From JAAYBQ01 sp035403465 (GTDB lineage Bacteria > Spirochaetota > UBA4802 > UBA5550), in contig DAONFG010000017.1 of NCBI GenBank assembly GCA_035403465.1, positions 1 to 61,648 of the forward strand: a stretch of DNA of 61,648 nt, written 5' to 3'. The notes under the pieces are model-generated. The model did not search any database and was not told where the DNA came from. It was given only the letters and a program-made list of their open reading frames with translations. Shown here in pieces: positions 42,133 through 50,266 of this stretch. A program made the position numbers and the translations under genes. Positions within the stretch are counted from its first letter, which is position 1. Each line of letters begins with the position of its first letter.

Positions 42133-44151
42133 ATGCTTCGCAAGATTAAATTCATGTTTATCATTATCGTCTGCGCAACCGCTCTTTCAGCTGATGACTG
42201 GCCTGTTTTCAAGGGGAATATTTATTATACAGGCAACAACGATGAGATTACCGTGAAGAACGGCAACCTGAAATGGCTCTTTGAAGCGGCAAATACAGCG
42301 TTCAATCCCGTAATCTCTGACGGCAGAATATATTTCCTGGATATTGCAAAGAATGTCTACTGTCTTGACGAGGAGACAGGCAGGCTGCGTTGGAAGGTCG
42401 ACCTGAGGCAGGTCTCATCGCAGTTCAGGAGCTCGACAAAGGTATTCGGTAAAAGCAAGTACCCGCTTGTGAAGGGGGACAGGCTGTTTATAACTGATAA
42501 CATCGCGATATACTGCATTGACAAAAATTCCGGACAGATCATCTGGGCCAGGACAGGCATGAGGTCGGATGATGCCAACCTGAAAGTTGATGAAACAAAA
42601 GGCCTGGACCGCGGTGATATCGTAAAAAGTACCGGCAGCTACAAGGGGGACAAATCGACATATGCGCAGGTCGATGGAATATACTCGGACCCGGTCATTG
42701 TCGGCGACGTGATATACTACGGGACGCGCAATGAACTGGTCTCGCGCGAGATTGTAAACGGCCACATGCTGTGGAATAACAGCGACATCAAGAGCTGGAG
42801 CCAGTTCCCGTCATTCTACGATAACCTGATTTTCACTTCATCAATGGATTACAGCACAAATATTTATTCCATATACTGCCTGCAGTCAGACACCGGCAGT
42901 GTGGTGTGGGTAAAAAAGATGAACTCACCCCACAGGATTTTTGCCCCGCTGGTATACAGGAACCGCATATACTTTGCGTCGGGGAACATGGTTACTGCGA
43001 TCGACATAAAGACAGGTGAGTCACTGTGGTCCGTGGACTGCGGCGCGTTTATTACATCCAACCCGTCATTTACAGAGAGGTCGCTGATACTCACTGTGGG
43101 CAACGGCGATGTATCGATGCTTGATCCTGAAACAGGGAAGGAACTCAAGAGGATGCACTTTGGTGATAAGGCCTCGCCATATTTTGTCACCATAAGGGAC
43201 CAGATATATGTGGCGACCGGGTTCGAGAAGAACATAGGCGGGCGGAACATCCCCTGGACAAAACTGGAGGCGTTCAACATGACCGACAGTTCAAAGATGT
43301 GGGACTACAGCCCGCAGTTCCCCGGCGGGCCTTCACAGATTTCGGCCTCCAACGGGATCATGTTTCTCCCCGCGGGCAACTACATCTACGCTGTTGGTAC
43401 TGACTACTACCCCAAAATAGTCGAGGGGGGCGACGGGTACTATGACCCGTACAACAGGATCAATGAAAATGAGACTCCTACCAAAGATGAGATAAAGGAA
43501 CTGGACAAGGTGAACAAGGAGCCTGACAGGGATAAGGATAAAGAAATGCCCATGCGCAGGATCAGGGTCACTGTGAAGGATAAAGATGGTAACCCGATCC
43601 CTGCAACAGTAGAGGTGAAAAAGTGGCATAAGGGCAAGGTCATATATAACGAGAAGGTGAAGATCAAGGGGAAAGAGACTGAAATTAATGTCCCGGACAT
43701 GGATGACGTTGAGCTGACCGCGGATTCGACCGGCTACCTGCCCGACAAGGCGATCATATCGCGGCAGGATGAAAAGATCGATATTGACCTTGATAAAATA
43801 GAGAAGGGGAAGGGTATCGTTGTAGACAACATCCATTTCGAGGTGGACAAGGCCTACCTGAAAAAGGAATCGCTCAACATCCTTGACGGTATTATAACAG
43901 AGATGAAAAAGAACCCTTCACTTAAACTGGAGATCCGGGGACACACCGATTCCAGCGGCGGAACAGAACACAACCAGAAACTATCGGAGCGCAGGGCCGA
44001 CGCAGTGGTTGAGTACATGATAAAACAGGGGATCAGCGCCGGCCGGCTGAACGCCGTTGGTTACGGCGAGACCAAACCTGTTGCATCTAACAAGACGGCA
44101 GATGGAAGAAGAAAGAACAGGCGTACCGAATTTTTTGTGATTGAGAACTAG
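42133..44151 (+). CDS. PQQ-type beta-propeller fused to an OmpA C-terminal domain
   Basis: An exported envelope protein of 672 residues. Signal peptide at 1-20 (FIIIVCATALSADD). Residues about 21-430 are BamB/PQQ-like beta-propeller blades (VYCLDEETGRLRWKVDL, IYCIDKNSGQIIWARTG, VTAIDIKTGESLWSVDC). A Lys/Asp/Glu-rich segment and an immunoglobulin-like or carboxypeptidase-regulatory-like module (about 470-560, VKDKDGNPIPATVEVKK) follow. The C-terminal OmpA domain (565-672) has LKLEIRGHTDSSGG and NQKLSERRADAVVEYM, the peptidoglycan-binding Asp and Arg. It may link an outer-membrane assembly factor to the cell wall. GGAGGG precedes the ATG. Confidence 0.85.
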   Translation: MLRKIKFMFIIIVCATALSADDWPVFKGNIYYTGNNDEITVKNGNLKWLFEAANTAFNPVISDGRIYFLDIAKNVYCLDEETGRLRWKVDLRQVSSQFRSSTKVFGKSKYPLVKGDRLFITDNIAIYCIDKNSGQIIWARTGMRSDDANLKVDETKGLDRGDIVKSTGSYKGDKSTYAQVDGIYSDPVIVGDVIYYGTRNELVSREIVNGHMLWNNSDIKSWSQFPSFYDNLIFTSSMDYSTNIYSIYCLQSDTGSVVWVKKMNSPHRIFAPLVYRNRIYFASGNMVTAIDIKTGESLWSVDCGAFITSNPSFTERSLILTVGNGDVSMLDPETGKELKRMHFGDKASPYFVTIRDQIYVATGFEKNIGGRNIPWTKLEAFNMTDSSKMWDYSPQFPGGPSQISASNGIMFLPAGNYIYAVGTDYYPKIVEGGDGYYDPYNRINENETPTKDEIKELDKVNKEPDRDKDKEMPMRRIRVTVKDKDGNPIPATVEVKKWHKGKVIYNEKVKIKGKETEINVPDMDDVELTADSTGYLPDKAIISRQDEKIDIDLDKIEKGKGIVVDNIHFEVDKAYLKKESLNILDGIITEMKKNPSLKLEIRGHTDSSGGTEHNQKLSERRADAVVEYMIKQGISAGRLNAVGYGETKPVASNKTADGRRKNRRTEFFVIEN

Positions 44152-44160
44152 GTGAAGGAA

Positions 44161-44196
44161 CGGGCTGGATGTCTGCTATATATGGCATCCGGCCCG
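44161..44196 (+). terminator. Terminator hairpin of the PQQ-OmpA gene
   Basis: CGGGCTGGATG (44161-44171) pairs with CATCCGGCCCG (44186-44196) with one G-T pair, then GTTT. It lies 9 bp past the stop codon. Confidence 0.6.
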
Positions 44197-44445
44197 GTTT
44201 GATATAATTACCTTTATTGCTGCTTCAGCTGTCGAAGCTCTGATTGCCGGTTCGAATCCGCTTATTCCGGCACTGAATCCATGATTATTACAGTACTTTT
44301 TTTTAATTTAAAATAATATAGCTGTAAAAATATCCCCCAAACACCCCTGCATAATTTACAAAAAATTTGAAACAGGCCTGGTATTATTTTATATTTATAA
44401 CAATTCTTTTGTTCTTTTTCCGGATTCTGCTCGGGGAGAGTAGAA

Positions 44446-46710
44446 ATGAAAAGATTTATATTATATGCGTGTGCCTTAATCGTTCTTGTTCACATGAACA
44501 TACTGTATGCCCAGCAGCCGCATCGTTCATGGAATGACCTTGATGAGGGCGAGCATGAACTCTTCGGCAGCGAAAAAGAGGAAAAATATACTGTCCAGAG
44601 CCCGGTCATGGAAGTTGAAAAATGGGAGAATCATTATTCAACTTCGTGCCTCGGCTTAAAGTACATAGACTACCCGAAGTATAAATCAACAAGCTGCCTG
44701 TTCTATTACAGCATTAAAAGCAAGGTTGACAACAGGTCGTACACAAGCTGCATGCCGTTGATAGAAAATGAAATTGACGGCGATTATTACTACCGGTCCT
44801 GTTTACGCTTCGCCTTTGTATCTATGGGTGACAGGGACTACTATAAAAAATCATCATGCTGTCTGCTCTCCACTTGGGGAGGATCATATAAAGATAATAA
44901 TTCATTCCAGATTGTCCTGCCGCTGCTCCTGTACCATTCAGCCGATCATTCAGCGGATTCCGGCAAATCATTGTGGGTTAACCCCCTGTTTGTAAGCAAG
45001 TCTCACTGGACCGGGGGGAAAGAGGATCGTTACCTCTGGTGGATGCCTTTTATTCCCCTTACATATCACAGCGTTGATACTATAGGGGGGCACAGAAACT
45101 TTCTGTGGCTCCTGGACTATTCATGGATCACGGTATACGGCAGGGAATCACTCGAAAGGTTCTGGCTGCTGCCCCTTTACATGTGGCGCGCAGGGAGTGA
45201 CGGATACACCTCCATAGTTCCGCCGGTTTATATACTCAACAAATACGCGAACGGTGATTATTATACTCACGTGTTCCCGCTATTCGCGGCATGGAAGGAG
45301 ACGGATACAGACACATCCGTACAGGTCATAACGCCCCTGTTCGGAAGACGGAAAGTGATTGAAAACGGAACAGGCAAAGAACTCTACTCCAATTTCTTCT
45401 TCCCGCTGCTGCCCCTGTTTTTCAGGAGTAATGACAGCATAGAGGGAACCCATACGAATATCGCATGGCTTGTTGACTTCACTAATAACAGGGAGGGCAG
45501 TTTAAAAACTTTCTGGCTTGTTCCCCTGGCTTTCCTTGAATTTAAAGACTACGGCTACAGGATAAACCCGTTATACTACCTGCATGAAAGTTCAGGTGTA
45601 GACGGCGGATCATACACATTCTTCGCACCGGTCATCCCGCTATACTATTACGGTGAAACTACCGTGACTGGCGAAAACGGACTTGAACTTAAAGAGAACA
45701 TATCAGTGTCTCCGTTTCACATGTATTTAAAAAAAACAACAGTAGAGAATCCGGAATCAACAGATTCATCGACACTGATGCTCCCCATTCTTCCCGTTTT
45801 CTACAGGAATACAGAGGGGAACTATACACACTGGAACCTGCTGGGGATGATCGACAGGTGCACTGACACAGATTACAGCAGGTTCTTCATATTTCCCCTG
45901 TTCTATGCATCGCAGAAGCGGGATGTCAGGTACAGGAACATATTAGGCATCATAGACTGGGAGACAGGAGATGAGTCAGGCGGATCGTCCATGTTCCTTC
46001 CGTTTTACATGTGGCATGGCGGCGAGGAGTCGAGTCTTGCACTGCCCCTGCTTCTTACATATTTCAGCAGCGGAAAAGACCGGAATTCAGGATTTATTGC
46101 GGGAATATACTGGTACGCCGATCCCGGTTATGAGCACAGGAACATACTCATGTTGTATGACCACACCATGTACAGGGAGGGAACGTATGTGAGCAATGAA
46201 TACGATTTCCTGTTTTCACTGGCTGAATTTGATATCTCGCCTGAAGTCAGGAAGATGCGGCTGGCATGGGGCGCGCTGATCAGCTATACAAAAGGCAGGA
46301 CACTGGAAAGCTTTCATTACGATGCGCTCTTCTGGCTTGCGGGATCTGATAATGATGACGGCGGATTTCACAGCAGGATTTTACCCCTGTGGTACTACCA
46401 GTCACTTCAGGATAAATCATGGGAGCTCTATGTTCCCCCGATTCTCAGCTATTTCAGCAAAGAGAGAAGCGGAAGATATGACAGTGTTCTCCTGGGCGCG
46501 CTGTATTACAGGAACGAGAACATTTATTCCGGTACGGACAGGCGAATGGTGCTGATGGGCATCCTCTGGAACGAGGTGAAGCGCCCTGAAAGAGAATACA
46601 AGTCACGGGGGAGCCTGTGGGTACTATCCTGTCATCAACGAAGATCGCGTCAGCTATACCCCATTCATCCAGGTTATCTCTTATATCAGTATCAATTTCT
46701 GTATATTTAA
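44446..46710 (+). CDS. Large exported aromatic-rich repeat protein; 3' end apparently replaced
   Basis: A protein of about 754 residues with a signal peptide (FILYACALIVLVHMNILYAQ). The body is made of repeated units about 45-75 residues long, each with a core of the type FxxPLY/F (FFFPLLPLFFRS, FFAPVIPLYYYG, MLPILPVFYRN, FFIFPLFYASQ, MFLPFYMWHGG). High Tyr/Trp/Phe content and alternation suggest a beta-rich, perhaps outer-membrane, protein. A Cys-rich run of short repeats (STSCLGLK, STSCLFYY, YTSCMPL) opens the mature part. From about residue 726 the sequence loses this character and reads antisense to the GNAT gene, so the native C-terminus is missing. Confidence 0.7.
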   Translation: MKRFILYACALIVLVHMNILYAQQPHRSWNDLDEGEHELFGSEKEEKYTVQSPVMEVEKWENHYSTSCLGLKYIDYPKYKSTSCLFYYSIKSKVDNRSYTSCMPLIENEIDGDYYYRSCLRFAFVSMGDRDYYKKSSCCLLSTWGGSYKDNNSFQIVLPLLLYHSADHSADSGKSLWVNPLFVSKSHWTGGKEDRYLWWMPFIPLTYHSVDTIGGHRNFLWLLDYSWITVYGRESLERFWLLPLYMWRAGSDGYTSIVPPVYILNKYANGDYYTHVFPLFAAWKETDTDTSVQVITPLFGRRKVIENGTGKELYSNFFFPLLPLFFRSNDSIEGTHTNIAWLVDFTNNREGSLKTFWLVPLAFLEFKDYGYRINPLYYLHESSGVDGGSYTFFAPVIPLYYYGETTVTGENGLELKENISVSPFHMYLKKTTVENPESTDSSTLMLPILPVFYRNTEGNYTHWNLLGMIDRCTDTDYSRFFIFPLFYASQKRDVRYRNILGIIDWETGDESGGSSMFLPFYMWHGGEESSLALPLLLTYFSSGKDRNSGFIAGIYWYADPGYEHRNILMLYDHTMYREGTYVSNEYDFLFSLAEFDISPEVRKMRLAWGALISYTKGRTLESFHYDALFWLAGSDNDDGGFHSRILPLWYYQSLQDKSWELYVPPILSYFSKERSGRYDSVLLGALYYRNENIYSGTDRRMVLMGILWNEVKRPEREYKSRGSLWVLSCHQRRSRQLYPIHPGYLLYQYQFLYI

Positions 46711-47335
46711 TATGATCGCTGTATTCAGCCGCGGCCCTTTTTATCCGTTCGCACGACATGTTCTGTGCCGGGCACCAGCCGTTCCTGAAGCATGTAACTG
46801 TTACAGTTCCTTTAACGGCTGCGGGTTTCCTTTTCATTTTAAGCAGGCGCGGCGGTTCAGCGCCGGGAGTAAAAGGTTTCCAGACCAGCTCGATCATCCC
46901 GTCCCTGTCCGCTCTTTTGAACCCGTGCTTTTTAAACCATCGCGACCTCATGAAAAACGGGAGCATGATCCCCCATGCGGCCATACCGGTAGCGCCCAGA
47001 TCGCGGCAGTCCTTTTCCGCTGCTTCAAGAAGCAGTGTGCCTGTTCCCTTCTTCTGCCTGTTCCCCACACCTTCTTTATGGCCGTGTACCCAGATGCAGT
47101 ATATGTAATACAGGCCGCTGCCTGTGACTGGCGCATGTTCTATGGGGATATACTGGATCATCCCGACGATTTTACCCTGTTCATCTTTTGCCAGTTTAAC
47201 GCGCAGGCCCTGCTTCTTCTTTTTTTCAAGCCATAACTTTTTGTAATCACCGGCTTCATCCATCCCGGGAGACCAGTCTTCAAGGCACCTGCAGTAGGTA
47301 TTTTCATATTCTTCCGAAAGATCAATTATTTCCAT
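46454..47335 (-). CDS. GNAT acetyltransferase with YoaP-like C-terminal domain; 3' end apparently replaced
   Basis: An N-acetyltransferase, 293 codons as read. The GNAT core includes GNRQKKGTGTLLLEAAEKDC (acetyl-CoA loop region). Residues 175-245 match the thioredoxin-like domain of YoaP (VTCFRNGWCPAQNMSCERIK, then WGIADAIFVDDRIVPTG). After Val-Thr (244-245) the sequence turns Cys/Ser/Arg-rich and is antisense to the repeat-protein gene, where YoaP relatives normally end. The native end was probably lost in the same event as in the convergent neighbour. Residues 1-245 look intact. Only 11 bp separate its start from the CNB protein's stop. Confidence 0.72.
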   Translation of the reverse strand: MEIIDLSEEYENTYCRCLEDWSPGMDEAGDYKKLWLEKKKKQGLRVKLAKDEQGKIVGMIQYIPIEHAPVTGSGLYYIYCIWVHGHKEGVGNRQKKGTGTLLLEAAEKDCRDLGATGMAAWGIMLPFFMRSRWFKKHGFKRADRDGMIELVWKPFTPGAEPPRLLKMKRKPAAVKGTVTVTCFRNGWCPAQNMSCERIKRAAAEYSDHIKYTEIDTDIRDNLDEWGIADAIFVDDRIVPTGSPVTCILFQGASPRSRGCPSAPFACPYRNKCSRSCNTARPGEHCHIFRFSLC

Positions 47336-47346
47336 AACTTAACTCC

Positions 47347-49272
47347 TTAGACCTGATCCGTTTTCTTCCGCCTGTTGAGCTTTATGAGCGCGTCCCTTGC
47401 AGCATTCTTTACAAATCTATCGGCATCATCCTTTAATACTTTTTTAATCGAGGTGATTACTTCGCCCAGGTACCCGCCGTGTCCGGTTATTTTTTCAAGC
47501 GCATTAACAGCAAGTATCCTGACCGAGTTGTCGCTGTCGCCAAGGAGCCGTATCAGGTTCGGGGCGGTTCCGCCTGCATCCGGACCAATGTATCCCAGGC
47601 TCCGCGCGGCCCCGGCCCTGACTATGGCTGAACCGTCATCGAGCGCCCTGGCAAGCAGGTCGATAATGCCCGACCTGTCCTTAATCTCCAGTTCACCAAG
47701 ACCTGAAACAGCCGCACTGCGTATCTCCTGGCTGTCAGCGGTCACTGCATCCCTGAACAGCCTGAATGATTCATCGGGCGGCAGGATGTTTAGTATTGAC
47801 CTGGCCGCGTTTTTCCGGATGATCTTTTCCCCGTCGCCTAAACACTTTTCAAGGAGGTGGACTGAATCCCGTGCCTTTTCCCCAAGGCTGCCCAGCCTTA
47901 TGACGGCATCTGCCCGCTTTGAAGGGTCCTCATCATTAAGCAGGGGAATTATCCCCGCGATTTCGGGATCAACTGACCCGCGGGGCTCATCTTTACCCGT
48001 ACCGGGTGACGCGGAAGGCATGAGCGTGTTATATGGCTGTTCCGCGAGGTCTGCGTAAACAGCTGCACGGATGAGCGATACTTTTCTGGCCGACGGGATG
48101 CTGTCTCTCTGCTTGTACATCTGCACGTCCGCGGTGAATTCCAGGGGGTTGAGGACTGTAATTGTGCCGAAATTAAAAGAGAGCCACCTGCAGCCCACAA
48201 GTTCATCGATCTCCTCCATGTTGCTTCCGGTGTTCAGTTCATTCATTTCAATAAGCTCATCAAGCCCGAACTGGAACTGGTGCTGCGTTTTGCGTTTAAG
48301 CGATACCCCGTCCTCCATGAGCTTTGTTTCAAGGAACGCGAAGATCCGCGTGACCGGTTTCCTGTAGCTCATCTGGCTCAGGCGCACGTGGTTGAACCAG
48401 AGCCTCTGGCTTATCGATGTGATGATCTTCCTGATTATTTCCGGGGACTTCGACAGCATCCCGCTGAACATGTCCATGTCGACCGGTGTTACCCTGAGCC
48501 CGCCGAAACTTATGGCGGTTGCGCTCCTTGGCGTACTTGTGATCAGCGCGAGCTCGCCGAAGATCTCACCTTCGCCCAGCACCGCAAGGAGCATGTCGCC
48601 GTTTTTGCTCTGCTTGATTATTTTGACGCGTCCCTCTTCAATGAAGTAGAGCAGGTCCCCGGGTTCGTGTTCGCAGAAAACAACTGATTTATCGCTGTAG
48701 AAAAGTTTACCCTTTTCATCCGGCGTGTACGTCTCCACTGCCGCACCCGGCTCCAGGTCATCTATGAGCTGTTCAACCTCTTCCAGGTTTTCCGAGTCAG
48801 GGTAGAGCTGGATGTACCTGTTGAAGATATACAGGGCAAGGGTGCTGTCCCCCTTGTCCATGTAGTATTCGCCAAGACGCATGAGGCTCATGTTCCGGGG
48901 GTAGAGCAGGGTGATCGGTTTGATCCCCATGAGCACGTGGTCATATTTCTGCAGTGCCTGGGAGTATGAATTCATGATCTTCATGGCGATCTCTTTTTTT
49001 TCCGCGAGCATTGTAAAAAGGCTCTCGCTTTCGATACGGACAGCCGCTGTATCCACAACTGCCACTGCGCTGCTGAGACGCGGCCTTCCCGAAAAGGCTG
49101 AAATGAATCCTATAAAATCACCTTCACCGGCATCCGTGAGCGCAGCGGATAGTCCGGGTGATGTGCAGTGGTGGCGCACCCTCCCTTTTTTTACAAGGTA
49201 TACCGCTCCGCTCTCATCGTCCCCTTCGATAAAGAGGTATGATCCCTTCTGGAATCTTTTTTCATTGTTCAT
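47347..49272 (-). CDS. Two cyclic-nucleotide-binding domains plus HEAT repeats
   Basis: A 641-residue soluble protein from the ATG at 49272 (AGGG upstream). CNB domain 1 is at about 5-110 with a non-canonical phosphate cassette (GDFIGFISAFSGRPRL). A TPR-like unit follows (MRLGEYYMDKGDSTLALYIF). CNB domain 2, at about 190-310, has the canonical cassette FGELALITSTPRSATA with the Glu and Arg that hold cAMP. A winged-helix-like region lies at about 320-400. The C-terminal 200 residues are a HEAT array (VRILAVNALEKITGHGG). It likely changes scaffold contacts on cAMP or cGMP binding. The cyclase-like genes at 23-24 kb are possible sources. Confidence 0.86.
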   Translation of the reverse strand: MNNEKRFQKGSYLFIEGDDESGAVYLVKKGRVRHHCTSPGLSAALTDAGEGDFIGFISAFSGRPRLSSAVAVVDTAAVRIESESLFTMLAEKKEIAMKIMNSYSQALQKYDHVLMGIKPITLLYPRNMSLMRLGEYYMDKGDSTLALYIFNRYIQLYPDSENLEEVEQLIDDLEPGAAVETYTPDEKGKLFYSDKSVVFCEHEPGDLLYFIEEGRVKIIKQSKNGDMLLAVLGEGEIFGELALITSTPRSATAISFGGLRVTPVDMDMFSGMLSKSPEIIRKIITSISQRLWFNHVRLSQMSYRKPVTRIFAFLETKLMEDGVSLKRKTQHQFQFGLDELIEMNELNTGSNMEEIDELVGCRWLSFNFGTITVLNPLEFTADVQMYKQRDSIPSARKVSLIRAAVYADLAEQPYNTLMPSASPGTGKDEPRGSVDPEIAGIIPLLNDEDPSKRADAVIRLGSLGEKARDSVHLLEKCLGDGEKIIRKNAARSILNILPPDESFRLFRDAVTADSQEIRSAAVSGLGELEIKDRSGIIDLLARALDDGSAIVRAGAARSLGYIGPDAGGTAPNLIRLLGDSDNSVRILAVNALEKITGHGGYLGEVITSIKKVLKDDADRFVKNAARDALIKLNRRKKTDQV

Positions 49273-49350
49273 TAATATCACACCCTGGTGGAAGTTGTCC
49301 TGTAAGAACCTGTTACTGCCTCAAATCTCCGGGTGTCAGGATACGGTTAT

Positions 49351-49962
49351 CTACTCGCCGCAGGACTGGTCAATCCTGACAATTCTCCAGATGTTGTAGC
49401 CGCTGTCCCCCGCGGTTTTTATAAGCATCGCTGTTGTCTCTTCGTCCGGTACAGGGGTGCGGCTGAGTATCCACATCTGGCGTTTTGCCGGTGAACCGAG
49501 TATGGCGCAGGAATTGTCATCTGACATGTACACAAGCTTATAGTCCCGGGTCATTGTGAAGAATATCTGCACCCTGAATGTATCGGGTTTGTTTTTATCC
49601 GGAAGCCATGCCTTTGCTGTGAAGGACTTAACCTTCCCGCTGCCGCTCCTTTCCCTGCCGGAATTTGTAACGGTCAGTGTCCCGTCTTCATTGTACCTGA
49701 AAACCGAGGTTGTGCATATAAGCCCCTCTTCAAACTTGTTCGGGAGTGCTGCAATGACATACCATTTTCCTTCATATGCCTTCAGCCCGGTTGGCTCGGG
49801 GATAAGAAAGCTTTTCAGCAGGGAACATGAGGTTGTGGTGAGGGCACAGGTGAGCATGATGATGCAGAGGAACAGATTTGATCTTTTTTCCGATCGGTTA
49901 CTTTCCCGCCCCCTGTCCCCCCGGGGGGGCACGTAAATGTTACTTTGCAGATATTGTCTCAT
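49351..49962 (-). CDS. Lipocalin-family lipoprotein (Blc-like)
   Basis: A lipocalin lipoprotein. The signal peptide FLCIIMLTCALTTTSC ends in a loose lipobox; the mature domain starts YEGKWYVIAALPNKFEEG (the GxW motif of lipocalins), then DGTLTVTNSGRERSG and ILSRTPVPDEETTAML. The start is uncertain: the ATG at 49962 gives an odd N-terminal extension encoded in a C/G-repeat, and no good start lies nearer the signal peptide. Probably binds membrane lipids in the outer membrane. It lies 79 bp upstream of the CNB gene on the same strand. Confidence 0.8.
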   Translation of the reverse strand: MRQYLQSNIYVPPRGDRGRESNRSEKRSNLFLCIIMLTCALTTTSCSLLKSFLIPEPTGLKAYEGKWYVIAALPNKFEEGLICTTSVFRYNEDGTLTVTNSGRERSGSGKVKSFTAKAWLPDKNKPDTFRVQIFFTMTRDYKLVYMSDDNSCAILGSPAKRQMWILSRTPVPDEETTAMLIKTAGDSGYNIWRIVRIDQSCGE

Positions 49963-50266
49963 TTGTAACCTCTATGATGCGCTCAATAACATTTAATGCT
50001 GCAGTTCCCCTGACTGCACAGCCTGCTGTCCCCCGGAGGGGGCACGAGACCATCACTTATTTCTTACCATTACTATAACATACTCAATATCATTTAAAAC
50101 AATTATCATTATCCTGCTGTGCCCCTTCCGGGGAGAGGTACAGGGAGCTTTATTAGTATAACATCACATTACCATCCCGGTCAAGATAAAATCATATTCC
50201 TTGACATAATTAAAGCGCTGTGGCAGAGTTATGCTCTGCCTGAATACTAATCAACGAGGAATCTTT
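49963..50266. other. Non-coding gap with short C/G palindromes
   Basis: No gene. Short words of the type CTGTCCCCCGGAGGGGGCAC occur around 49913-49935, 50028-50043 and 50110-50130, with another near 53062-53086, apparently copies of one small intergenic palindrome. TTGACA at 50196-50201 precedes the exported-protein gene, but no -10 box is clear. Confidence 0.5.

Noticed and set aside
44246..44275. GGTTCGAATCC word, like a tRNA T-loop, near 44250
   Set aside because: The stem does not form five pairs, there is no acceptor or anticodon arm at the right distance, and the bases form a simple TGCCGG/CCGGCA hairpin instead.
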